Below are positions 1 to 7,184 of a stretch of DNA of 28,964 nt, piece by piece; positions within the stretch are counted from its first letter, which is position 1, and each line of letters starts with the position of its first letter. The position numbers and the translations under genes were made by a program. The DNA comes from Candidatus Aminicenans sakinawicola JGI OTU-1 (GTDB taxonomy: Bacteria; Acidobacteriota; Aminicenantia; Aminicenantales; Aminicenantaceae). The notes beneath the pieces were generated by a model. It ran no database searches. It worked only from the letters and a program-made list of their open reading frames with translations, and was not told the origin of the DNA. Location: the NCBI GenBank assembly GCA_000493965.1, contig AWNV01000010.1:40313-69276 (forward strand), in the 5' to 3' direction.

Positions 1-3
1 CAT
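1..3 (-). CDS. Start codon of the next gene of the riboflavin operon (partial, leaves window)
   Basis: Bases 3-1 read ATG on the minus strand, four bases downstream of the ribE stop codon. An AAGGG ribosome binding site lies at 15-11, seven bases before it. Because ribD and ribE precede it in the same direction, the gene could be ribBA (3,4-dihydroxy-2-butanone-4-phosphate synthase/GTP cyclohydrolase II) or ribH. That identity is only inferred from typical operon order, as no coding sequence is visible. Confidence 0.4.
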
Positions 4-6
4 TTT

Positions 7-612
7 TTAGCCCTTAATAATTTCTTTCTCTTTCGTATGCATCAGATTATATAAGTATTTTCCGATTATGTCACATTCAAGGTTAAGCCTGTCACTTCTT
101 CTTAATTCACCGAGATTTGTGGACTCTAGAGTAATTGGAATAAGATCTACTGAAAAGGAAGAACGGCTGGCTTCAGCTATAGTAAGACTAACTCCGTTCA
201 GGGCTACAGAACCTTTGCTGATAATGTAAGGCCTTAAATGGGGAGATATGGAAATTGTAAGTCTTTTTTCTTGTCTTTTATTAATAATTTTAAGGACTCT
301 TTCTGTTGTGTCAACATGGCCAGTGACAAGATGTCCGCTCAGTGGAGAAGAAAGATTGAGAGGAAGTTCGAGGTTAAGCTTGTCCCCATTATGCAGTGTA
401 CCTAGATTGGTCTGGGATAGAGTTTCATCGGATAGGTTAAAAAAGAGAATCTTTTTTTCTTTTTTAATTAGGCTTAGGCAAACACCGTTAACAGCCAAAC
501 TTTCCCCTGCTTTTAACTTGGAAGCTAAATGTGGAGATTCCAAAGCAATTTCCCGTTTTCCAAGGTGATAGGCTTTAAATCGGCCCACATGGCTAATGAT
601 TCCTGTAAACAT
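7..612 (-). CDS. ribE: Riboflavin synthase, alpha chain
   Basis: This enzyme converts two molecules of 6,7-dimethyl-8-ribityllumazine into riboflavin plus 5-amino-6-ribitylamino-uracil, the last step of riboflavin synthesis, in the cytoplasm. The 201 residues match the usual family length. They begin with the hallmark MFTGII and contain two tandem lumazine-binding barrels: the first has NGVCLSL (about residues 42-48) and GHLVTGHVDT (about 93-102), the second NGVSLTI (about 138-144) and a TLESTNLGE stretch. The ATG start overlaps the ribD TGA stop (ATGA), indicating translational coupling. Also called ribC in Bacillus. The call is firm. Confidence 0.96.
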   Translation of the reverse strand: MFTGIISHVGRFKAYHLGKREIALESPHLASKLKAGESLAVNGVCLSLIKKEKKILFFNLSDETLSQTNLGTLHNGDKLNLELPLNLSSPLSGHLVTGHVDTTERVLKIINKRQEKRLTISISPHLRPYIISKGSVALNGVSLTIAEASRSSFSVDLIPITLESTNLGELRRSDRLNLECDIIGKYLYNLMHTKEKEIIKG

Positions 613-1712
613 CAGAAATATCCTTCTGCTATGATATCATCTTCAATCTGAAAAAACTCTATTTTTTTCAGATGAAGTGAATCTTTAATGAGATTTATGC
701 CTTCTCCTTGAAGTAAAGAAGGAGCATCCTTTCCCCCGATCAATTTTGGAGATAATGTGACAAAAATTTTATCCGTCAATCTTTGCTCCAGAAAAGAGGT
801 CGTCAAACTGCTACCTCCTTCTACCAGAATACTCGATATTTCTTGCTTGCCGAGCCACGAAAGAACTTCTGTTAGGTTAATGTTGGAAGAAAAGCTAGAT
901 TGGAAAATGACTTCCACCCCTTTTTTTCTCAAGGTATCGGCCTTTTGTTGAGAAGACAGTTTTCCTGTAAAGACAATGATTTTTCCTTGAGGTAGGGTAT
1001 TGAGAATCCGGGAGTTTGGAGGGAATCGGAGGTTGGAGTCCAGTATTATCCGGGTTATTCGTTTGTCCTTCCAGTTCGGGTGGCGTACAGTCAATCTAGG
1101 ATCGTCCTTTATTAGCGTGTTGATGCCTGTCATGATAGCATCGTATTCTCCTCTCAGAAGATTAGAATACTCTCTTGTCTGATGAGAAGATATCCACTGA
1201 GATGCAAATGTATTTGTAGCCATTTTTCCATCTAGGCTAACTGCAGCCTTGACTGTGACAAAAGGGATTTTTTTTGTGATGTATTTTATGTAAGTTTCGT
1301 TCAATCGACTGTTTTTTTCCTTGAGAAGACCTACAGATACATCTATGCCGGCTTTTTTCATTTTCTTTATGCCTTTTTTATAGACGAGTGGGTTAGGGTC
1401 CAGGGAGGAAACCACAACCCGTTTTATGTGTGCTTTAATGATACTATCCACGCAGGGAGGAGTTCTTCCCCAATGAGTACATGGCTCAAGTGTAATGTAG
1501 GCAGTGCTGTTACTGGCTGAGGAGCCTGCTTTCTGGATGGCGATTGCTTCAGCGTGAGGCTTGCCTGGCTTTTCGTGATATCCGCACCCTAAAATAACAT
1601 TTTTCTTGACTATGACAGAACCGACATGAGGATTCGGACTTGCCCATCCTTTTGCTTTTTCTGCTAAGCCATATGCCATATGAAGATAAAAAATATCCTT
1701 GAGTTTATTCAT
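612..1712 (-). CDS. ribD: Bifunctional diaminohydroxyphosphoribosylaminopyrimidine deaminase / 5-amino-6-(5-phosphoribosylamino)uracil reductase
   Basis: RibD catalyses the second and third steps of riboflavin synthesis, a deamination of the pyrimidine ring and NADPH-dependent reduction of the ribose side chain. The N-terminal 145 residues are a zinc-dependent cytidine-deaminase fold with the HAE zinc/proton-shuttle motif and the second zinc motif EPCTHWGRTPPC. The C-terminal part is the dihydrofolate-reductase-like domain (VKAAVSLDGKMA, then LVEGGSSL). The 366 residues are the normal bifunctional length. The gene overlaps ftsY upstream and ribE downstream by four bases each (ATGA), so the three are probably translated as one operon. 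No FMN riboswitch precedes it. Confidence 0.96.
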   Translation of the reverse strand: MNKLKDIFYLHMAYGLAEKAKGWASPNPHVGSVIVKKNVILGCGYHEKPGKPHAEAIAIQKAGSSASNSTAYITLEPCTHWGRTPPCVDSIIKAHIKRVVVSSLDPNPLVYKKGIKKMKKAGIDVSVGLLKEKNSRLNETYIKYITKKIPFVTVKAAVSLDGKMATNTFASQWISSHQTREYSNLLRGEYDAIMTGINTLIKDDPRLTVRHPNWKDKRITRIILDSNLRFPPNSRILNTLPQGKIIVFTGKLSSQQKADTLRKKGVEVIFQSSFSSNINLTEVLSWLGKQEISSILVEGGSSLTTSFLEQRLTDKIFVTLSPKLIGGKDAPSLLQGEGINLIKDSLHLKKIEFFQIEDDIIAEGYF

Positions 1713-2602
1713 GAAAGAAGAGCCTTAACAAATTCCTTGGGAGAAAAAGGCATTATATCTTCTTCTTTTTCCCCGACACCTATAAACTTGATCGGAAGCT
1801 GCAATTCCTCGATGATACTGATAACGCTTCCTCCTTTGGCTGTTCCGTCCAGCTTTGTGAGGAAAATCCCTGTTAAGCCTGAGAATTTCAGAAATTCTTT
1901 TGCTTGAATCAAGGCATTTTGTCCAATACTTGAATCTAAAACAAGAAAAATTTCATGAGGTGCACCCTTGATTTCTCTTGAGATAATTCTTTTAATTTTT
2001 TCCATTTCATTCATTAAATTGACATTTGTATGAATTCTGCCTGCAGTGTCTATAAGGAGAAGATGAAAGTTCCGCGCTTTAAATGATTGGATGGCATCGA
2101 AAGTGACAGAAGCAGGGTCAGCTCCATACTTCCCCCTGGTTACAGGAATGTTCAATTTCTTTCCCCAAATAATAAGCTGTTCCTGGGCAGCTGCTCTAAA
2201 TGTGTCAGCTGCAGCTATAAGGATGTTTTTCCCCTGGTTTTTGTAATAGTATGCAAGTTTTGCCAGAGACGTAGTTTTTCCCCCACCGTTAACTCCAACA
2301 AACATGATAACAGAACGGGAATAATCCGGATAGAAACCAGTTGGAAATTGGGAAAGCCTATTTATAAGCTCATCTTCTAATATCTTTTTTATGGTAAGGA
2401 ATGAATCTGTTTTTTTACTTTTTTGTTTGATGGACTCAATGATATTTTCTGTTGTGTTGATTCCGACATCAGAGAGAAGCAATGACTCAGTAAGTTCGTC
2501 AAGAATTTCCTCTCTGTTTTTTTTACTGCGAAGGAGCTCATCAAATTTTCCAATGAAGGACTTTCTTGTTCTGGTCAGTTTCCCTTTCAAATTAACTATC
2601 AC
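1709..2602 (-). CDS. ftsY: Signal recognition particle receptor FtsY (NG domain only)
   Basis: FtsY is the membrane-associated GTPase that receives the SRP-ribosome-nascent-chain complex and passes it to the Sec translocon. The 297 residues hold the N domain (helical, about 1-90) and the G domain, with the P-loop GVNGGGKTT, DTAGRIHTN (G3) and TKLDGTAKGG (G4 and following). The long acidic A domain of the E. coli protein is absent, as in many bacteria, so membrane binding must rely on the N-terminal helix. The start is GTG at 2602. An excellent promoter ends only a few bases upstream, so the transcript is predicted to carry almost no leader and there is no Shine-Dalgarno sequence. Heading an operon with ribD and ribE is an unusual context. 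Confidence 0.95.
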   Translation of the reverse strand: MIVNLKGKLTRTRKSFIGKFDELLRSKKNREEILDELTESLLLSDVGINTTENIIESIKQKSKKTDSFLTIKKILEDELINRLSQFPTGFYPDYSRSVIMFVGVNGGGKTTSLAKLAYYYKNQGKNILIAAADTFRAAAQEQLIIWGKKLNIPVTRGKYGADPASVTFDAIQSFKARNFHLLLIDTAGRIHTNVNLMNEMEKIKRIISREIKGAPHEIFLVLDSSIGQNALIQAKEFLKFSGLTGIFLTKLDGTAKGGSVISIIEELQLPIKFIGVGEKEEDIMPFSPKEFVKALLS

Positions 2603-2611
2603 AGTATAACA

Positions 2612-2640
2612 ATTATATTTTTCACATAATTCAAAGTCAA
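2612..2640 (-). promoter_or_regulatory. Sigma-70-type promoter of ftsY-ribD-ribE
   Basis: On the minus strand TTGACT (2640-2635) is followed by exactly 17 bases and a perfect TATAAT (2617-2612). The expected transcription start is A at 2605, three bases before the GTG codon of ftsY. This is the best promoter in the window. Confidence 0.8.
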
Positions 2641-2674
2641 TTGGTCTTCAGGAATGCCGACCCAGCCATTAAGG

Positions 2675-2767
2675 GGAGAACAAGCTAAATGGTTGATATT
2701 ATTAAGATGATATAGTACAAAGTAGTTCTGAGGATTTCATGGAGAATGAGCTAAATTGGTCTATATT
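2675..2767 (+). repeat. Imperfect direct repeat upstream of recJ
   Basis: Two copies of about 26 bases lie at 2675-2700 and 2741-2767. Both read GGAGAA, two variable bases, AGCTAAAT, then GGT, two variable bases, and ATATT. The second copy has one extra T. About 22 of 27 positions agree. They occupy most of the recJ upstream region and could bind a regulator, or be a chance or decayed duplication. Confidence 0.5.
2693..2721 (+). promoter_or_regulatory. Candidate promoter of the recJ operon
   Basis: TTGATA (2693-2698), 17 bases, then TACAAA (2716-2721). The -35 matches five of six consensus bases and the -10 four of six. The -35 element falls inside the first copy of the direct repeat. Expected start near 2728, giving a leader of about 63 bases. 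Weaker than the ftsY promoter on the other strand. Confidence 0.35.
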
Positions 2768-2790
2768 GTTTCATAATATCAGCAGTTTTC

Positions 2791-4521
2791 ATGAATAAAA
2801 TGAATAGTACAACTTGGATATTACCTCCTGTGAAAGAGGAAGCAAGAAATCTTTCTGCAGGACTTGGGATTCCTCTAGGGATAGCACAAATTATGGCAAG
2901 ACGGAATATTTCTGACCTGGAGACTGCACATAAGTTTCTTTTCGGAACTTTAAATGACCTTCACGACCCTTATTTAGTGGATGGGATGGAAAAAGCAGTA
3001 ACAAGAATCAGGAAGGCAATTTCTTTTGGGGAAAACATATTAGTTTTTGGAGATTATGATGTGGATGGGATACTATCTGTAGTTATCCTTTCCGAAGCAT
3101 TGGGTTCTCTAGGAGCAAAAGTAGATTACTATATTCCAGACAGGATGAAGGATGGATACGGGATTAAAGAGAAATATGTTGATATTGCTTTAAAGAGAAA
3201 ATCAACTCTGGCAATAAGCGTGGACTGTGGGATTAAAGCAATAGGGTTTGTTAAAAGAGCAAAAAAGTGCGGTATAGATGTTATTATAACAGACCATCAT
3301 CAACCAGGGGGTATGCTTCCGGAGAGCCTTGCTGTTTTAAACCCAGTGATTCGAAGTTCTGGATATCCTGACAAAGACTTAGCCGGGATAGGAGTCGTCT
3401 TTAAATTAATTCAGGCTCTTTTTAAGGAGGCGGGAAAATCTTCTGCCATTACACATTATATAAAGTTTGTTTCTATGGGAACAATTGCTGATGTGGCCGC
3501 ATTGAGAGGAGAGAACAGGCTTTTTATTAAATTCGGGCTGAAAAGTCTTGAAAGAGATTTGAACAATGGCCTGAAATGTTTAATGAAAGTTTGTGGGCTG
3601 GAGGGAAAAAAAATTTCTGTTGGAGATGTTGGTTTTAGGATTGGGCCAAGGATCAATGCTGCAGGAAGAATGGGAAAGGCAGACCTTGCTGTGGAGCTTT
3701 TCTTTTCGGATAATTTCCAAAAGAGCACAGAAATAGCTTGCCAGCTTGATAGGCTGAATTTACAGAGACAAAAGGTGGAAGAGAGAATATATTCTCAGGC
3801 AATAGAGTACATAAAGAAAAAATCTCTTGATAAAAAATATAAACTTCTAATTTTAGGTTGTGACGAATGGCATCGTGGTGTGATTGGAATTGTCGCGTCA
3901 AAACTTAAAGATTTTTTTAACAGGCCTGTTATTCTATTTGCCTATGAAGATGGGAAAGCTTTTGGTTCAGGAAGAAGTATCGGTGAATTTTCACTTATAG
4001 AGTGCATTGATAAAAACAGGGAGTTTTTTCTAAGCTTTGGAGGACATCCTATGGCCGTAGGTTGTGAGCTTGATAAAAAAAATATCAGCTCTTTAAAAGA
4101 AGCTGTAAATGATTTTGTCAGTTCAAAAATTTTAGAAGAGCATCTAAGGAAGAAAATATACATTGATACAATTATAAATTTTAATGAAATAAATTCTGCC
4201 TTTCTAGAGAACATGTCTTTTCTTTCACCTTTCGGAGTGGGAAATTCCAAGCCTGTCTTTTTAAGTAAATATGTGCAGGTTGTAGATGAGCCGAAAAGGA
4301 TTAAAAGAAGACACAGCAAATTTTTAGTGAAACAGGGAGATATTTTCTTTGAGGCTTTAGGTTGGGGAAGAGGAGAATGGATTGAAGATATTCAAAAGGG
4401 CGACAGAATTGATATTGTCTATTCATTGCAGTTTTCTGAATATCTCGGACAGGAGAGGTTAAATCTTTCTCTGAGAGACATAAGGAAGTCCAATTCTTCA
4501 GTTTGTGTGAATACAAAGTAG
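2791..4521 (+). CDS. recJ: Single-stranded-DNA-specific 5'-3' exonuclease RecJ
   Basis: RecJ degrades single-stranded DNA 5' to 3' in recombination, mismatch repair and replication-fork repair. The 576-residue protein is of normal length. The DHH catalytic domain shows FGDYDVDG (about residues 89-96), SVDCG and ITDHHQPGG (about 168-176), whose aspartates and histidines bind the two metal ions. RINAAGRMGKA links to the DHHA1 domain with SFGGHPMAVG (about 413-422), and a C-terminal OB fold binds DNA. The start is ATG at 2791, with a second ATG at 2800. Neither has a clear Shine-Dalgarno sequence. It is the first gene of a long plus-strand run; the next gene begins 15 bases after its stop. Confidence 0.95.
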   Translation: MNKMNSTTWILPPVKEEARNLSAGLGIPLGIAQIMARRNISDLETAHKFLFGTLNDLHDPYLVDGMEKAVTRIRKAISFGENILVFGDYDVDGILSVVILSEALGSLGAKVDYYIPDRMKDGYGIKEKYVDIALKRKSTLAISVDCGIKAIGFVKRAKKCGIDVIITDHHQPGGMLPESLAVLNPVIRSSGYPDKDLAGIGVVFKLIQALFKEAGKSSAITHYIKFVSMGTIADVAALRGENRLFIKFGLKSLERDLNNGLKCLMKVCGLEGKKISVGDVGFRIGPRINAAGRMGKADLAVELFFSDNFQKSTEIACQLDRLNLQRQKVEERIYSQAIEYIKKKSLDKKYKLLILGCDEWHRGVIGIVASKLKDFFNRPVILFAYEDGKAFGSGRSIGEFSLIECIDKNREFFLSFGGHPMAVGCELDKKNISSLKEAVNDFVSSKILEEHLRKKIYIDTIINFNEINSAFLENMSFLSPFGVGNSKPVFLSKYVQVVDEPKRIKRRHSKFLVKQGDIFFEALGWGRGEWIEDIQKGDRIDIVYSLQFSEYLGQERLNLSLRDIRKSNSSVCVNTK

Positions 4522-4536
4522 GAACCGAGAGCTGTT

Positions 4537-6429
4537 ATGCCAAAAGTAAAATTTCATTTGGTCGGAATTTCTAAATTTGTTGTTTCAATACTTCTTCTGG
4601 TCACTCTAGTTATTACTACTGTAAATGTTATAAGCCGGGCAAGGAAACGTACGAAGATCCCACGGTCGCAAGATGTAGTGCTCAAACAAAAAATTGAGAA
4701 GAAGGAAGAAATTGAGCACTTTGAAGTTAAGGGAGGTGAAGGAAATTTTCAGTTTAGTGCAGACAGAAATTATATAGGAACAGACAACCACTTTCACCTG
4801 GAAGGAAATGTTGAGTTGGTTTTTTTGAAAAAAGCAGAGGGACAGGATATTTTTCTTTATGGAGATGAAATTATATATGATAAAGACCTGAATAATTTTT
4901 TCCTCCAGGGGAAAGCAAAGGTAAAATTCAAAGATTTATGCATTAATGCATCTTCTTTGTTTTATAACAAAAAAAAGGAAATCATAGAAAACGATAAAAA
5001 CGTAGAATTTTTCTCTGATAAAATGTCCGGTTCTGCTCAGGAGATGAAGTATTTTTTTAGAAGGGAAAAGATAGAACTTAGAAAAAACATCAATCTTAAA
5101 TTAAAACTGGATTTAAACACCCCGTTTCCTCTTATCCTTCAGGGGAATAAATTGGACTATGAAAGGAAAAGGAAGCAAGGAGTATTGGAAGGGGACGTAC
5201 GGCTTTTTCATGGGGAAAGCAGAGCTGTGGCGGACGAGTTGAAGTTTAGTTTGTTTCCCAGCGGAGAGTATATCGAAAAGTTAGATTTAAAAGGGAATGT
5301 AAGGGCCTCTTTAATAAGTGAAGAAAAAGACAATAGTTCTTATCAGAAACAGGCTCCTCTTGTCCTTTACAATGAAAAACGCGAAATAAGAGCTGATGAA
5401 ATAATAATAATATGGTTTAAGGATCTTCAAAAGATACATAAGATAGGAGCCAGAGGAAATTGTTCTTTTAAATTTTTTTCTTCGTCCGGAAGCTTTACAT
5501 GGATTCAGGCTGAAGCTCTTGAGTTTGTTGTGAGTAAAAATGGGAAATTGAGAAGATTTGACTCTTTTGGGAATGCCAGCATTACAGAACAAAAAGAGGA
5601 GGAGGAAAGCAGAAGGGTGATTAAAGGATATTCCATTTTTGTAAAAGAAGGGGAAAATGTACTTATTGCTAAGGGGAAAGACAAGTTAAAAGCAAGGATT
5701 CTTTATGAAGATTATGAAATTTCAGCCGGGGATATAAAAATTAATCTTGATAATAATGATTTGGATGCTAGCAAAGATGTTAAAGTCATTTTAAACCAGC
5801 AGATGAAAGAGAAGAAACCATCCAGTCTTTTTTCTAAAGACACGCCAGTTTTTATTATTTCCAAGGAAATGAGATATTTTGATGCTGAAAAGCGTTTTTA
5901 TTTTACTGGGGATATTAAAGCATGGCAGGAAAACAGAAAGTTTATTAGCAGCGAACTTTCACTTTTTAGAGAAACTGGGAAATTATTTTGTGCAGGGAAG
6001 GTAGAGTCAGTCTTCCCATATAGGCCAAAAGATAGGAATGAGGTTGAAAGTTTGAAGATATCGGCCGAAAAAATGGATTATAACCCAGATAAAAACCTTA
6101 TTGTTTATAGAGACAAGAACTCCTTGAGAGTTAAAGATATAGACCTCCAGGCTAAGTCCCTTTTTGTGTATTTGAATAGAGAAGATGGAGAGTTAAAAGA
6201 AATAACTGGCCGGGGAGCAGTTGTTATCACACAAAATCAGAATGAAGGAAGAGGGGAAGAGGTAAGATATGACGCAAACAGGGAAATGATGATCCTTACT
6301 GGGAAGCCGGTTTTCATGGATAGAAATAGGGGGAGGACAGAGGGGGACAAATTGACTTTTTATATAGCTGATGGTAAAATCGCCGTTGAAAATAAAGATA
6401 GAGAAAGGTCAGTAACAGTTATTAAATAG
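4537..6429 (+). CDS. Membrane-anchored LptC/LptA-like (OstA-repeat) lipopolysaccharide transport protein
   Basis: Predicted periplasmic bridge protein of LPS export. One membrane helix at about residues 11-34 is followed by a short basic/charged linker and about 570 residues of beta-rich repeats of the LptC/LptA/OstA type. Units recur in which a G-D/N-V turn follows a strand, for example FHLEGNVEL, GVLEGDVRL, KLDLKGNVRA and YFTGDIKAW. The last 110 residues (ITGRGAVVITQ, then YDANREMMILTGKPVF) look like a classic LptA C-terminus. E. coli LptC and LptA are each only about 190 residues, so this is a fused or expanded form. Its position immediately before lptB supports the role. The family is firm; the exact division into LptC and LptA parts is inferred. 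A weak GAGAG precedes the ATG. Confidence 0.8.
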   Translation: MPKVKFHLVGISKFVVSILLLVTLVITTVNVISRARKRTKIPRSQDVVLKQKIEKKEEIEHFEVKGGEGNFQFSADRNYIGTDNHFHLEGNVELVFLKKAEGQDIFLYGDEIIYDKDLNNFFLQGKAKVKFKDLCINASSLFYNKKKEIIENDKNVEFFSDKMSGSAQEMKYFFRREKIELRKNINLKLKLDLNTPFPLILQGNKLDYERKRKQGVLEGDVRLFHGESRAVADELKFSLFPSGEYIEKLDLKGNVRASLISEEKDNSSYQKQAPLVLYNEKREIRADEIIIIWFKDLQKIHKIGARGNCSFKFFSSSGSFTWIQAEALEFVVSKNGKLRRFDSFGNASITEQKEEEESRRVIKGYSIFVKEGENVLIAKGKDKLKARILYEDYEISAGDIKINLDNNDLDASKDVKVILNQQMKEKKPSSLFSKDTPVFIISKEMRYFDAEKRFYFTGDIKAWQENRKFISSELSLFRETGKLFCAGKVESVFPYRPKDRNEVESLKISAEKMDYNPDKNLIVYRDKNSLRVKDIDLQAKSLFVYLNREDGELKEITGRGAVVITQNQNEGRGEEVRYDANREMMILTGKPVFMDRNRGRTEGDKLTFYIADGKIAVENKDRERSVTVIK

Positions 6430-6435
6430 TGAAAT

Positions 6436-7164
6436 ATGAGAGATTGTTTGAATGCAATAGGCTTGGAAAAAAGCTACCACAGGAAAAAAGTCGTCAATAA
6501 TGTTTCAATTAATATAAAGAAAGGCGAAATTGTTGGTTTATTAGGTCCCAACGGGGCAGGGAAAACAACTACTTTCTCTTTGGTCCTCGGTCTTGTTCCT
6601 CAAGATGCAGGAAAGATTTATCTAAATGGTGAGAATATTACAGAACTTTCTATGTACACAAGAGCAAGAAAAGGGCTGTGTCTTCTTCCACAGGAACCCT
6701 CAGTATTTAGAGGTTTAAGTGTAGAAGACAATCTCTTATCCATAAAGGAGATAATGAGAGATGCTGGTTCAGGGAGGAATGGAAGTCTGAGTGAAATTCT
6801 CAGGGAATTTGGACTGCATAAATTGGCTGATGCCAAGGCCTATACTTTATCTGGAGGAGAAAGGAGAAGACTTGAAATAGCACGAGCATTAATAACAAAT
6901 CCAGAGTATATGCTTTTGGATGAACCTTTTACAGGAATTGACCCTCTAGCTATTATTGAACTCCAGGAAATCATACTGTCATTGAAAAGAAAAGGGATGG
7001 GATTGCTAGTTACGGATCATAGCGTAAGGGAAACATTAAAAATAACTGACAGGGCTTATATAATAGATAAGGGAGTTATTTTAGAAGAAGGTACATCCGA
7101 GGAATTAATTTTTTCAGAAGAAGTGAGGAGGAGTTATTTAGGGAAAGATTTTCATATTGATTAA
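6436..7164 (+). CDS. lptB: LPS export system ATP-binding protein LptB
   Basis: LptB is the cytoplasmic ATPase of the LptB2FGC transporter that extracts lipopolysaccharide from the inner membrane. The 242 residues show the Walker A motif GPNGAGKTTT (about 37-46), the Q-loop in LLPQEPSVF (about 86-94), the signature LSGGERRRLEIARAL (about 142-156), Walker B MLLDEPFTGIDP (about 163-174), and the H-loop in VTDHSVRET. The LLPQEPSVFRGLSVEDNL stretch is typical of LptB rather than of other ABC ATPases. It starts six bases after the LptC/A-like gene and precedes rpoN, the same order as in many Proteobacteria. LptF and LptG are not in the window. No Shine-Dalgarno sequence is visible. Confidence 0.95.
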   Translation: MRDCLNAIGLEKSYHRKKVVNNVSINIKKGEIVGLLGPNGAGKTTTFSLVLGLVPQDAGKIYLNGENITELSMYTRARKGLCLLPQEPSVFRGLSVEDNLLSIKEIMRDAGSGRNGSLSEILREFGLHKLADAKAYTLSGGERRRLEIARALITNPEYMLLDEPFTGIDPLAIIELQEIILSLKRKGMGLLVTDHSVRETLKITDRAYIIDKGVILEEGTSEELIFSEEVRRSYLGKDFHID

Positions 7165-7184
7165 TATATGTTGCGGGTAAGAGA

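Noticed and set aside
1600..2790. FMN riboswitch for ribD
   Set aside because: ribD overlaps ftsY, and the ftsY leader is about three bases long, leaving no space for the conserved riboswitch.
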